64,000 nucleotides of DNA, taken from assembly GCA_016868455.1 (NCBI GenBank), contig VGGV01000004.1, forward strand, positions 1-64,000, given 5' to 3'. Both the position numbers and the translations under genes were made by a program. This document shows positions 41,896-50,963 of this stretch, one piece after another (position 1 is the stretch's first letter; each line of letters opens with the position of its first letter). A model generated the notes under the pieces. That model had not been told where the DNA came from. It saw nothing but the letters and a program-made list of their open reading frames with translations, and did not search any database. Source of the stretch: Bacteroidota bacterium (GTDB lineage: Bacteria; Bacteroidota; Bacteroidia; Chitinophagales; Chitinophagaceae).

Positions 41896-42170
41896 TTACT
41901 TAGATAACACTTCCATTGCACAATTCTTGCCGATCTCCATCAATCCCTGCTGATCCTTGTTGGCTTCGGACTCCGACTTGTAATTCTTGAAAGTTTTTTC
42001 TGCAGAGCAATCGCAGATCTTGTCCATCTGATCGTTGGAAAAAAGTTCTGCCGTCTCTTTATCCTTTTTCAATTCTTTCATGCAATCGTCATACACATAC
42101 TTTTTAGACCAGTTGTTTTTGCCACAGGCCACCAGGAAGATGACGAGGAGCAGGGGATGTACTTTTTCAT
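41896..42170 (-). CDS. small cysteine-containing lipoprotein, start frameshifted
   Basis: The readable frame encodes 78 residues, ACGKNNWSKKYVYDDCMKEL and on to NCAMEVLSK, with helical charged character and five further-spaced cysteines. Upstream, the codons LLLVIFLVACG make a perfect lipobox, but the only ATG (42170, MKK) is one base out of frame across a run of five A. Six would give MKKVHPLLLVIFLVACG. So either the run was miscounted or the gene has lost its start. Family unknown; similar small proteins with a CMKEL segment occur in Bacteroidota. It lies between the ABC ATPase (convergent) and ald. Confidence 0.6.
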
Positions 42171-42227
42171 ATTATTTGATTTGGGTAAAAAATTGGTTTC
42201 CTGCTCCTAGTTGAATGCATTGCCATC

Positions 42228-43442
42228 TTACCGCTGGCTTGCAATCAGCAAATTCAAATCGGTATATTTTAAATCAAAGCGCTGGCTCAGGTAAAAATTC
42301 GTCAGCGCCCCTTTGAAGAGGTAAATGCCATGCCGCAGGTGCAGGTTGTGCCAAACCAGGTTTTCGAACCCGCCATCTTCCCCGGCTTCTAATAACAAAG
42401 GCATGATGACATTGCTGATGGCCTGAGAAGCCGTTCGGGCAAAACCTGAAGGAATATTCGGCACACAATAATGTATCACCCCGTACTTCATAAATATGGG
42501 ATGCTCATGCGATGTGATTTCTGAGGTTTCAAAACAACCGCCCCGGTCAATACTCACATCAATAATAACAGAACCCGGACGCATATTGCTGACCATTTCT
42601 TCCGTCACCACCATCGGTGTTCTTCCTGTTTCACTTCCCAAAGCGCCTACTGCCACTTCGCAGGTCTTTAATTGCTTGGCCAGCATTCGTGGTTCTATTA
42701 CTGAAGTCCACATCCGCTGGCCTATATTATTCTGTAATCTTTTGAGGCGGTATACATTATTGTCAAACACTTTTACCGAAGCGCCCAGTGCAAGGGCTGC
42801 CCTTGCAGCATACTCTCCTACAATACCGGCACCGATGATAATAACCTTGGTGGGGGCAATCCCGGAAATACCACCCAGCAGCACCCCCTTGCCATGATTG
42901 GATGAGCTAAGATACTGGGCGGCGATCAGCATTACCGCACTCCCTGCAATTTCACTCATACTGCGTACTATGGGGTAGGAATCGCTGTCGTCTTTCAGGT
43001 TCTCGAAAGATATAGCGGTAATTTTCTTCTCCATCATTTTCTCCAGTATGGAAGCTTTCAGTACCGCAAGATGTATAGGCGAAATAATGATCTGGTTAAG
43101 CTGCAGCAGATCCAGGTCTTCCTCGATGACCGGCGCACTTTTTACAAGTATAGGAGCTTTAAATACGTCTTGCCGGGTGTACACAATTTTGGCGCCTGCT
43201 TCGCTGTAATCTTTATCCCTGAAATGAGAGGCTTCGCCTGCATTGTGTTCAATCACTACCTGGTGTCCATTGCTGATGAGCACACTTACGGCGTCTGGTG
43301 TAAGCGCCACCCTGTTTTCCTGAAAGGCTATTTCCTTGGGGATACCAATCATCATGCCCTGTGTTTTGGGCTTAATATCCAGTGTTTCTTCTAATGTTTC
43401 ATAACTGAAAGAAGTGCTGATTATTGGTTTTTGCTGGCTCAT
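42228..43442 (-). CDS. ald: alanine dehydrogenase
   Basis: 404 residues. It catalyses L-alanine + NAD+ + H2O to pyruvate + NH4+. The family opening MIGIPKEIAFQENRVALTPDA starts near residue 31, after an N-terminal extension of ~30 residues that is common in Bacteroidota enzymes. The NAD-binding glycines are in KVIIIGAGIVGEYAARAA. The catalytic region includes SEIAGSAVM and PNIPSGFARTAS. The spacing to tsaE is 139 bases and contains a palindrome (43457-43486). Confidence 0.93.
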   Translation of the reverse strand: MSQQKPIISTSFSYETLEETLDIKPKTQGMMIGIPKEIAFQENRVALTPDAVSVLISNGHQVVIEHNAGEASHFRDKDYSEAGAKIVYTRQDVFKAPILVKSAPVIEEDLDLLQLNQIIISPIHLAVLKASILEKMMEKKITAISFENLKDDSDSYPIVRSMSEIAGSAVMLIAAQYLSSSNHGKGVLLGGISGIAPTKVIIIGAGIVGEYAARAALALGASVKVFDNNVYRLKRLQNNIGQRMWTSVIEPRMLAKQLKTCEVAVGALGSETGRTPMVVTEEMVSNMRPGSVIIDVSIDRGGCFETSEITSHEHPIFMKYGVIHYCVPNIPSGFARTASQAISNVIMPLLLEAGEDGGFENLVWHNLHLRHGIYLFKGALTNFYLSQRFDLKYTDLNLLIASQR

Positions 43443-43456
43443 TGGCTGGGTTCTGG

Positions 43457-43486
43457 CTTGCCTGCCGAAGCTTAAGCGCAGGCAGG
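43457..43486. repeat. CCTGCC-family palindrome upstream of ald
   Basis: CTTGCCTGCCGAAGCTT and AAGCGCAGGCAGG form an inverted repeat with AAGCTT at its centre. It lies 15 bases before the ald start, so it falls in the leader of the mRNA. Confidence 0.7.
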
Positions 43487-43581
43487 TTGCCGGATTCTTG
43501 TTACTGGTGCTTCAAAACCGGGAGTGCTTCTCTGTACATTCAATTCCTTGGATCATAATGATGCCCGGTCTTCAAATGTAA

Positions 43582-44007
43582 CTAATTATCGCCGATTTTA
43601 ATACGCCTTTCCCCATCCCCTGTTATTTCAATAAACACATGCATGGTATCCCCCGGAAATATTCCCGGCGCTTTTTCCGGCCATTCGGCCAGACAGATGT
43701 TGCCGCTGTATAATACATCCTCAATGCCGGCCCTGATTGCCTCTTCTTCGTTCTTAATTCTATACAGATCGAGGTGGAAAAGGGGTTTCCGGGTTCCTTC
43801 GCAGCAGTATTCATACTCATTTACAAGTGAAAAGGTAGGGCTGCCCACCACATCTTTAACCCCTTTTGCATCACACAATGCATGTATAAAGGTGGTTTTA
43901 CCCGCCCCCATCTGACCATGAAAAGCAAAAACAGTTTTTCCCTCCATGGCTTTCCAGCATTCTTTTGCAACCACGTTGATAGTATCCAGGAAAAACACCC
44001 ATTCCAT
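43582..44007 (-). CDS. tsaE: tRNA threonylcarbamoyladenosine biosynthesis ATPase TsaE
   Basis: 141 residues, normal length. It works with TsaB and TsaD to place the t6A modification at position 37 of ANN-decoding tRNAs. The P-loop is GQMGAGKT at residues 31-38, and the conserved VGSPTFSLVNEYE (about 54-66) and FHLDLYRI follow. AEWPEKAPGIFPGD is the C-terminal family motif. It is upstream of ald on the same strand. Confidence 0.95.
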   Translation of the reverse strand: MEWVFFLDTINVVAKECWKAMEGKTVFAFHGQMGAGKTTFIHALCDAKGVKDVVGSPTFSLVNEYEYCCEGTRKPLFHLDLYRIKNEEEAIRAGIEDVLYSGNICLAEWPEKAPGIFPGDTMHVFIEITGDGERRIKIGDN

Positions 44008-44085
44008 GCAGCAAATTTAGCAGTAAACTGAAACGATGTTGTAAACTTATTCCTTTGACCGAAAGCAGGACTATACCGCCTGCGG

Positions 44086-44093
44086 TAACTTTG
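44086..44093 (+). promoter_or_regulatory. putative -7 box of the P-type ATPase gene (TAACTTTG)
   Basis: A perfect TAnnTTTG match only 4 bases before the ATG at 44098. A transcript starting at the usual distance would be leaderless. Confidence 0.5.
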
Positions 44094-44097
44094 CAAT

Positions 44098-46239
44098 ATG
44101 GAACAAGTACAATGGAAAGTGGAAGGGATGGATTGCAACACCTGCGCCCTTAACATTCATAAATACTTAGAAAAACAGGGCTTGAAGAATGTAAAAGTGA
44201 ACTATGCCACAGGTGATGTGATCTTTGATGCCAAAAAGGATTTTGCCGAAGAAAAAATAGCAACCGGAATTACAGACCTTGGATATAAGGTAATGAACAT
44301 AACTGCCGTAAACAATCTTAAATCTGAAATTTTAACCCGCAAACCCTTCCTTACAACCCATTTACAGCGTTTTTGGTTTTGTTTTCCATTCACCGCCCTG
44401 CTGATGTTGCATATAATACCCGGAATACACCACAGCAAGAATTTCAGCTGGTTGATGAACCACTGGGTGCAACTGGGCCTTACCATTCCCGTTTACCTGG
44501 TGGGTATGAGTTTTTTTGGCAAAAGCGCCCTGAAAAGCATTCGAAATGGTATGCCCAATATGAATGTACTGATCGCCCTGGGCGCCACTGCAGCCTTTGT
44601 GTACAGCCTCTATGGCTCCCTTACCGGCCAGGCAGAAAAATATATGTTCTTTGAAACGGCAGCCACCATTATTACACTTGTTTTCCTGGGCAATTACCTT
44701 GAAGACGCCTCTATTTCATCCACACAGCGGGAACTGAATAAACTGGCCAAATCACAGAAAGTAATGGCCAATATGATCGCTTTTGATAACGAGCATAAAG
44801 AACAAATTTTCCCGGTTGAAAATACAATGCTGCGTGTTGGCGACCTTATCCTGATAAAAAACGGGGAACAGGTACCCATAGATTGTAAAATTCTTTGGGG
44901 GGATGTACATGTCAGCGAAGCTATCATCACGGGTGAAAGTGCCCCGGTTCATAAAAAAGCAAAGGACAAACTTATTGGGGGCAGTATGATCACTGACGGA
45001 ACGGTAAAAGCCCAGGTAACCGCGGTGGGAAAGGATACCGTTTTATCCGGCATTATCAATATGGTAAAGCAGGCACAGGGAGAGAAGCCCCCGGTGCAGC
45101 AGCTGGCTGACAGGATCAGCGCTGTTTTTATTCCCGTAGTAATCGTAATTGCCGTTGTTACATTAGTTGTCAGCTGGATAATTTTAAAAGACTTTACTCC
45201 GGCGCTGATGCGCAGCATTGCCGTTTTGGTAATTGCCTGCCCCTGTGCCATGGGACTGGCCACACCGGCAGCCATTGCGGTAGGACTTGGCCGTGCAGCC
45301 AGAACCGGCATTTTGTTCCGAAATGCCACCAGCCTGGAAACATTCAAGAACATCAGGCAGGTGGTATTTGACAAAACAGGAACACTTACCACAGGAAGGT
45401 TTGAGGTTTATGGTTTCAGGTTTATGGTTAGCGAAGAGTCTGACTTCAGAAAGATTGCTTACAGTTTAGAAAAATACTCAAATCACCCTATTGCGAAGTG
45501 CGTATCAGAAACCTGGAAAACAACAGAGGAAATCCGCTGGAAAAAAATTGAAGAAATAAAAGGCCTTGGTATGAAAGCAGAAGATACAGAAGGCAATACA
45601 TTCATGGCCGGTTCATTCAAAGCAGCTGAGAAATTAACAAAAGACGATTCGCATAATGTTTATATCACCCGAAACAATGAACTGATTGGCTGGATCGATG
45701 TAAAGGATCAGATAAGGCCTGAAGCAAAACTGGTTATTGATTACCTGCACAGTAAAAACATTAAAACCATTCTGCTCAGCGGCGACCGGCTGGCTAAATG
45801 CAACGAGCTGGCTGCCGTGCTTGGTATGGATACAGTGATTGCTGAACAAACCCCTGAACAAAAACTCGCCAAAATTGATGAACTGAACAAAGAAGCCCCC
45901 ACTGCCATGGTAGGCGATGGCATTAATGATGCGCCGGCGCTGGCAAAAGCAACTATTGGTGTTTCCATGAATGAGGCCTCGCAAATTGCCGTTCAGTCAG
46001 CACAGGTGATTTTAATGAACCATGGGTTAAAGAACCTGCCCACAGCACTGGGCCTGGGAAAGCATACCTATATCACCATCAAACAAAACCTTTTTTGGGC
46101 TTTTGCCTATAACATTGTTGCTATTCCTGTAGCGGCACTCGGTTTCCTTACTCCTACATTTGGCGCCCTGGTCATGGGGCTGAGTGATGTGGTGCTGGCA
46201 TTCAACTCTGTCCGTTTGTTTGTGAAAAAGGTGGTGTAA
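44098..46239 (+). CDS. copA: copper-translocating P-type ATPase (P1B)
   Basis: 713 residues. The inner-membrane pump exports Cu+ (or related ions) with ATP. An N-terminal heavy-metal domain carries GMDCNTC (C13, C16). The membrane metal site is CPC at 381-383 (VIACPCAMGLATP), the phosphorylated aspartate is D425 in DKTGTLTTG, and GDGINDAPALA is the hinge motif. The HP motif of the P1B family is seen as SNHPIAK. Between DKTGT and the HP motif, EVYGFRFMVSEESD is coded by a GGTTTATGGTT direct repeat (45404-45429), an in-frame insert. recQ starts 15 bases after the stop. Confidence 0.94.
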   Translation: MEQVQWKVEGMDCNTCALNIHKYLEKQGLKNVKVNYATGDVIFDAKKDFAEEKIATGITDLGYKVMNITAVNNLKSEILTRKPFLTTHLQRFWFCFPFTALLMLHIIPGIHHSKNFSWLMNHWVQLGLTIPVYLVGMSFFGKSALKSIRNGMPNMNVLIALGATAAFVYSLYGSLTGQAEKYMFFETAATIITLVFLGNYLEDASISSTQRELNKLAKSQKVMANMIAFDNEHKEQIFPVENTMLRVGDLILIKNGEQVPIDCKILWGDVHVSEAIITGESAPVHKKAKDKLIGGSMITDGTVKAQVTAVGKDTVLSGIINMVKQAQGEKPPVQQLADRISAVFIPVVIVIAVVTLVVSWIILKDFTPALMRSIAVLVIACPCAMGLATPAAIAVGLGRAARTGILFRNATSLETFKNIRQVVFDKTGTLTTGRFEVYGFRFMVSEESDFRKIAYSLEKYSNHPIAKCVSETWKTTEEIRWKKIEEIKGLGMKAEDTEGNTFMAGSFKAAEKLTKDDSHNVYITRNNELIGWIDVKDQIRPEAKLVIDYLHSKNIKTILLSGDRLAKCNELAAVLGMDTVIAEQTPEQKLAKIDELNKEAPTAMVGDGINDAPALAKATIGVSMNEASQIAVQSAQVILMNHGLKNLPTALGLGKHTYITIKQNLFWAFAYNIVAIPVAALGFLTPTFGALVMGLSDVVLAFNSVRLFVKKVV
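45404..45429. repeat. GGTTTATGGTTTC direct repeat inside copA
   Basis: AGGTTTATGGTTTC followed by AGGTTTATGGTTA. It is read as YGFRFMV, 10 codons after the phosphorylation motif, where relatives are shorter. Confidence 0.6.
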
Positions 46240-46253
46240 ATTCACCCGGATTA

Positions 46254-48158
46254 ATGACGGACATACATTCCATATTAAAACAATACTGGGGTTATAACAC
46301 ATTCCGTCCACTGCAGGAAGATATTCTTGCTGCTGTTCTGGATGGAAAAGATGTTCTGGCGCTGATGCCCACAGGCGGAGGTAAATCATTGTGCTACCAG
46401 GTGCCTGCCTTGATGAAAGATGGTCTTTGCCTTGTTATATCCCCCCTGATAGCGCTGATGAAAGACCAGGTGGAGAATCTCCGCAGAAAAAATATTACTG
46501 CATTCGCCATTTACTCCGGCATGAGCCGTAAAGAAGTCATTAATACATTCAAAGTAGCGGCTGAGAGTAATTGCAAGTTCCTGTATGTTTCACCGGAAAG
46601 ACTGGAAACATCCCTGTTCAAAGAATATTTACCCGGTCTGAATATTAACCTGGTGGCGGTTGACGAAGCGCATTGTATTTCCCAGTGGGGTTATGATTTC
46701 CGGCCGCCTTATCTGCGGATCGCCGCATTAAGGAAAGAGTTGCCAGGCATTCCGCTTTTAGCGCTTACTGCTTCCGCCACACCTGATGTACAGACTGATA
46801 TTTGTGAAAAACTTGAATTCAGTGGCCCCCGCATTTTCCGGCAGTCCTTTGAACGGCCTAATCTTTCCTTCAGCATATTCAGGACAGATTCAAAAATCAA
46901 TAAGGTCATCGAAATATTGCAGAAAGTACCCGGATCGTCCATTATTTATTGCAGGAGCCGCAAACGGGCAAAAGAGATCAGCGAACTGCTGAAACTGCAG
47001 CAAATTTCCGCCGATTATTACCATGCAGGCCTGCCACAGGAAGAACGGAGCAGGAAACAGGAAGAGTGGGTCAGCAATAAGACAAGGGTGATTGTGTGTA
47101 CCAATGCCTTTGGTATGGGCATTGACAAACCTGATGTAAGAACAGTGATCCATGCTGATGTGCCTGATTGCGTTGAAAATTATTACCAGGAGGCCGGCCG
47201 TGCTGGCCGGGATGGAAAGACCGCATATGCCGTTTTGCTGTATGATGACCGTGACCTTCATGAACTGGAAGGAATGGCAGCCCTCCGCTTTCCCTCGCTG
47301 GATGAAATAAGGAATATTTACCAGGCTGTTGCTAATTATTTACAGTTGCCGGCAGAGGCAGGTGAAGGGCAATATTTTGATTTTGATATTGCAGATTTTC
47401 TGAAAAAGTTCAGGCTGCAAAGCCATACGGCACTTTATTCTCTTAAAGCGCTGGAGCAGGATGGCTGGCTGGCGTTTAATGAACAGGTTTTTCTGCCTTC
47501 TTCAGTAGTTTTTACAACGGATAAAGAGTATTTATACCGGTTCGAAAAAGAACATCCGCAGCTTGAGCCAGTAATAAAAACCCTGCTCAGGGCCTACGAG
47601 GGCATTTTTGATTATCCTTCTCCCATTTCAGAAAAAGTGATGGGGGCCTTGCTGAAAAAAGAACCGGAAGAAATAAAAAAACAATTGCAACAGTTGCGCC
47701 AGGCCGGTATAATTGAATACCAGCCTCAGAAAGACAGCCCTCAGCTACTGCTGCTGCGGCCAAGAACCAGGGCGGAAAACCTTGTGATTAACATGGCGCA
47801 GTACAGCCGGCGGAAGGAAAGTTTTCAAAAACGCATGAAGCAGATGGTGGAATATGTAAAAGAAGATATTCAGTGCCGCAGCCGTATACTTGGCCGGTAT
47901 TTTGGAGATACAGAAATAAAAGACTGCGGCATTTGCGATAATTGCCTGAAACAAAAGGCTGTAAAACTAACCCGGGAAGAATTTGAAACCCTGCAGCACC
48001 GCATTATCAACATGATTAAATATGAAAACTTTCATTGCAAAGACCTGCTGCAGAAACTAAACGGGGTAAAAAAAGAAAAGGCCTGGAAAGTGCTTCATTT
48101 TCTGCAGGCTGAAAATAAAATTGAAGTGGATAAAAGCGGTTGGGTAAAATTGCCGTAA
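46254..48158 (+). CDS. recQ: RecQ family ATP-dependent DNA helicase
   Basis: 634 residues. The 3'-5' helicase acts in recombination and replication restart. Motif 0 is YWGYNTFRPLQEDIL, Walker A is MPTGGGKS at 38-45, and the DEAH box is in VAVDEAHCISQWGYDFRP near residue 136. Motifs V and VI are FGMGIDKPDVR and YYQEAGRAGRDG. The zinc cysteines are in CRSRILGRYF and KDCGICDNC (about 541-564). No HRDC domain is visible at the C-terminus. It starts 15 bases after copA, so probably co-transcribed, and converges with the broken epimerase gene with no bases between the stop codons. Confidence 0.94.
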   Translation: MTDIHSILKQYWGYNTFRPLQEDILAAVLDGKDVLALMPTGGGKSLCYQVPALMKDGLCLVISPLIALMKDQVENLRRKNITAFAIYSGMSRKEVINTFKVAAESNCKFLYVSPERLETSLFKEYLPGLNINLVAVDEAHCISQWGYDFRPPYLRIAALRKELPGIPLLALTASATPDVQTDICEKLEFSGPRIFRQSFERPNLSFSIFRTDSKINKVIEILQKVPGSSIIYCRSRKRAKEISELLKLQQISADYYHAGLPQEERSRKQEEWVSNKTRVIVCTNAFGMGIDKPDVRTVIHADVPDCVENYYQEAGRAGRDGKTAYAVLLYDDRDLHELEGMAALRFPSLDEIRNIYQAVANYLQLPAEAGEGQYFDFDIADFLKKFRLQSHTALYSLKALEQDGWLAFNEQVFLPSSVVFTTDKEYLYRFEKEHPQLEPVIKTLLRAYEGIFDYPSPISEKVMGALLKKEPEEIKKQLQQLRQAGIIEYQPQKDSPQLLLLRPRTRAENLVINMAQYSRRKESFQKRMKQMVEYVKEDIQCRSRILGRYFGDTEIKDCGICDNCLKQKAVKLTREEFETLQHRIINMIKYENFHCKDLLQKLNGVKKEKAWKVLHFLQAENKIEVDKSGWVKLP

Positions 48159-48801
48159 TCAGTTTTTCTTTATAGCCCCGATTTCGATAATGCTCATTTT
48201 TTCTGCCGGTGATTCAATAGCTTTCAGCAGCGTCCTTATCATTTGGTCAATTGTTACCAATCCTTTTGCCCTTGCCTGTTTTCGCCACGATGGTACCCAT
48301 TCGGCAATAGCATAACCGGGCCAGAATAATACCGGCCACCAGTGCCCCGGCCCTAATACATACCAGGGGCGGATAAATGTGCAATTCAGATTTTTACTTC
48401 AACAATACTCCTCTCCTTCTTTTCTTACAGCCTGGTAACCCGCCATTATTTTAGAAGGCGACATAGCAACGCTGACATAAATGAATTTTGAAGCACCGGC
48501 CATAGCGGCGGCATCGGCTGAGGCTTTTACACTTACCAAATCTATTTCCCGGAATGCCTTGCTTTTTGGGTGACGGGTGCGGTACCCCTAGCAACTGAAC
48601 AAACACGGCACCTCCCGGAATATTTTTTTCAAATAAGGTTGCGTCAAAAGGATTGGCAACAACTGTTTCAACGCCGGCCGGAATTTTTCCTTCACTTCCT
48701 TTTCTTACCAGCGCTTTTACCTGGTATTTTCTTTCAAGCAAACGTTTAATCAGCCGCTTGCCCATGTAGCCGGTACCCCCGGTAATAAAAACTGTCTGCA
48801 T
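48159..48801 (-). pseudogene. NAD(P)-binding (NmrA/SDR-like) protein, frameshifted and with a TGA
   Basis: The start MQTVFITGGTGYMGKRLIKRL has the NAD(P) motif GGTGYMGKR. The frame breaks at a run of five T (A on the coding strand) at 48563-48567; four would read PSPKSKAFREIDL and continue in the second frame as VSVKASADAAAMAGASKFIY. That frame then meets TGA at 48399-48401, where relatives have an arginine or similar codon. It resumes SKNLNCTFIRPWYVLGPGHW and ends IIEIGAIKKN before TGA at 48159. With both lesions removed it would be a ~213-residue oxidoreductase or epimerase. Either it has decayed, or the consensus is wrong here. Confidence 0.85.
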
Positions 48802-48854
48802 AGTAGAATATGCCTTACAGATACGAAGAGATTACAGAGAACGATTGATGAAAA

Positions 48855-50410
48855 TTAAAAAAGGGATGTCCTTCTCCTGCTCCTTCCGCCGAGCCCCGAT
48901 ATTCCCAGAAGGCTGCGCACAATGGTATTACCGGCTGTTCTCGTCATACTTTTTACAACAGGATCGTCGAAAAAACCTTTTTCTTTTTTAGTCGTCGTCT
49001 TTCTTTCTTCTTTCTCCCCTGTCTCCTTTTGTTTTTCTTGCTCTTCCTTCTTAGCTGCCTGTTCTAATTTTTCAGTCAGTATTTCATGGGCGCTCTGGCT
49101 GTCCACGGGTCTATTATATTTACCGGCAATTTTTGATTTGCTGATCAACCCATCTAATTCCTCAGCGGTTAAAATATCCATCCGGCTTTGCGGCGGCCGC
49201 ATCATACAATGCACTAATGGTGTGGGAATACCTTTTTCATTCAGCATGGTTACCAGAGCCTCTCCGATTCCGAGCTGAGTAATTAAATCTTCCGTTCTGT
49301 AAAATTCTGTTTCCGGGTAATTCTCTGCGGTTTGCTTAATTACTTTTCTGTCGGCAGCTGTAAAGGTCCTCAGGGCACGTTGCACTTTTAAACCCAGTTG
49401 CGCCAATACCAAAGAAGGTACATCCATGGGGCTTTGCGTACAAAAGAAAATACCGATGCCTTTGGAGCGGATCAGCTTGATGATGGTTTCTATCTGCTGC
49501 TGCAGGGCATCGCTGGCTTCCTGGAAAATAAGGTGTGCTTCGTCAATGAACATTACCAGTTTGGGTTTATCCAGGTCACCTTCTTCAGGGCAGGAAGCAT
49601 ACAGTTCAGCCAGCAACTGCAGCATGAAGGTTGAAAACAGCTTTGGCCTGTCCTGCAGATCCGTTACACGAAGTATGGAGATCATGCCCCGGCCGTCATC
49701 ACTGATGCGCATCAGGTCATCCACATCAAAACTGGTTTCACCAAAAAACAGATCGGCCCTCTGCTGCTGCAGTTCAATTACTTTTCTCAGTATCGTTCCG
49801 GTAGAGGTAGTGGAAATCTTTCCATATTCCTTTTCGAGCTCCGCTTTTCCCTCATCACTTACATATTGCAGTACTTTGATAAAATCCTTCAGATCAAGTA
49901 GTGGCAGTTTGCTGTCGTTGCAGTATTTAAAGATCATAGCTACAAAACCGCCCTAGGTATCGTTGAGCCCCAAAATTTTTGAAAGCAGTACGGGGCCAAA
50001 CTCACTTACCGTTGCCCGCAGTCTTGCCCCTTTTTCATGGCTCAGTGTAAGCAGTTCTGCGGGGTATGCCGAAGGTTTGAACTCGATTGTAAGTTTCTGG
50101 CAACGTTCGGTTATTTTATCATTTGTGGTTCCTGCGGCGGCTATGCCACTCAGGTCTCCTTTGATGGCCATCATTATCACCGGTACACGGGCATCACCTA
50201 AACCTTCGCAAGCATTTGCAATGTTTTCGTTTTACCGGTTCTGGTGGCGCCTGCCACCAGTCCGTGACGGTTCATTGTTTTTAATGGGATCAGTATGTCT
50301 GCACCGGGAACCACATTTCCATCCAGCATACCACCGCCTATTTTAAATGTCTCTCCCTTAAAGGTGTAGCCTGCTTTTACTGCTTCCAGAAATTTAGCTG
50401 AGTCCGTCAT
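48855..50410 (-). pseudogene. HerA-like ATPase (DUF853), with one frameshift and one TAG
   Basis: Reading right to left: MTDSAKFLEAVKAGYTFKG, then the P-loop GATRTGKT (residues 54-61), then KTLQMLAK. The frame breaks near 50206 (one G missing; GCGGAAGG would fit). It continues as EGLGDARVPVIMMAIKGDLSG to KILGLNDT, where TAG at 49953-49955 replaces a probable glutamine. The rest (YCNDSKLPLLDLKDF on, with FIDEAHLIFQEA as the second ATPase motif) is intact to the stop at 48855. DUF853 proteins are HerA/FtsK-like ATPases of unknown role. A serine/lysine/glutamate-rich tail (EEQEKQKETGEKEERK) precedes the C-terminus. Confidence 0.85.
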
Positions 50411-50450
50411 TGTTGGATATTTTTTCGAAAGATAACCGAAATTGCATTAC

Positions 50451-50822
50451 CTATAGTTCCTCCTCCCGCTCCAGCATCAGGATGGCACTTTGCGGAACGA
50501 TAAAGTATTTTTCATTTTCATACATCACTTCGGTGGCCCCGCTCAGCAAAAAGATCGCCAGGTCGCCTTCCCTGGCCTGCAGTGGTACATATTTTACTTT
50601 TTCTTCCTCGCTTTTCCAGGGTTCTTCTTCCACCGGTATCGGAATGGCATAACCTGGCCCTGTTTTTATTACATATCCCTGCTGCACTTTTTCCTTTTCC
50701 TGAACACCCGGTGGCAGGTACAGCCCGCTGGCCGTACGTTCATCCGGCCGGGTGGGTTTTATCAGCAACCGGTCGCCGATAACAATCAGTTTTTTCAGTC
50801 GGTTGTCGTTGGTGATGTGCAT
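50451..50822 (-). CDS. GroES-like co-chaperonin variant
   Basis: 123 residues, longer than the usual 95. The GroES beta-barrel core is seen in IVIGDRLLIKPTRPDERTASGLYLP and the final KYFIVPQSAILMLE. About 25 residues (YAIPIPVEEEPWKSEEEKV) are inserted in the middle. The typical GGIVLP mobile loop that contacts GroEL reads ASGLYLPPGVQEKE here. No groEL gene is adjacent, so it may not serve GroEL. It is the co-chaperonin GroES family by sequence, and the function is open. Confidence 0.8.
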   Translation of the reverse strand: MHITNDNRLKKLIVIGDRLLIKPTRPDERTASGLYLPPGVQEKEKVQQGYVIKTGPGYAIPIPVEEEPWKSEEEKVKYVPLQAREGDLAIFLLSGATEVMYENEKYFIVPQSAILMLEREEEL

Positions 50823-50963
50823 GGTACAGTTTTTTATTACCTAAGGTAAAAGTAAAAAGCCAAATGCCTGAATCAGCGGCGTTTTAACAAAAAATTGAAC
50901 CCCGGCATTTTAACCGCAGGAATGCTTTAACTTTATTTGTCAACAATATAAAACCACCAGACA

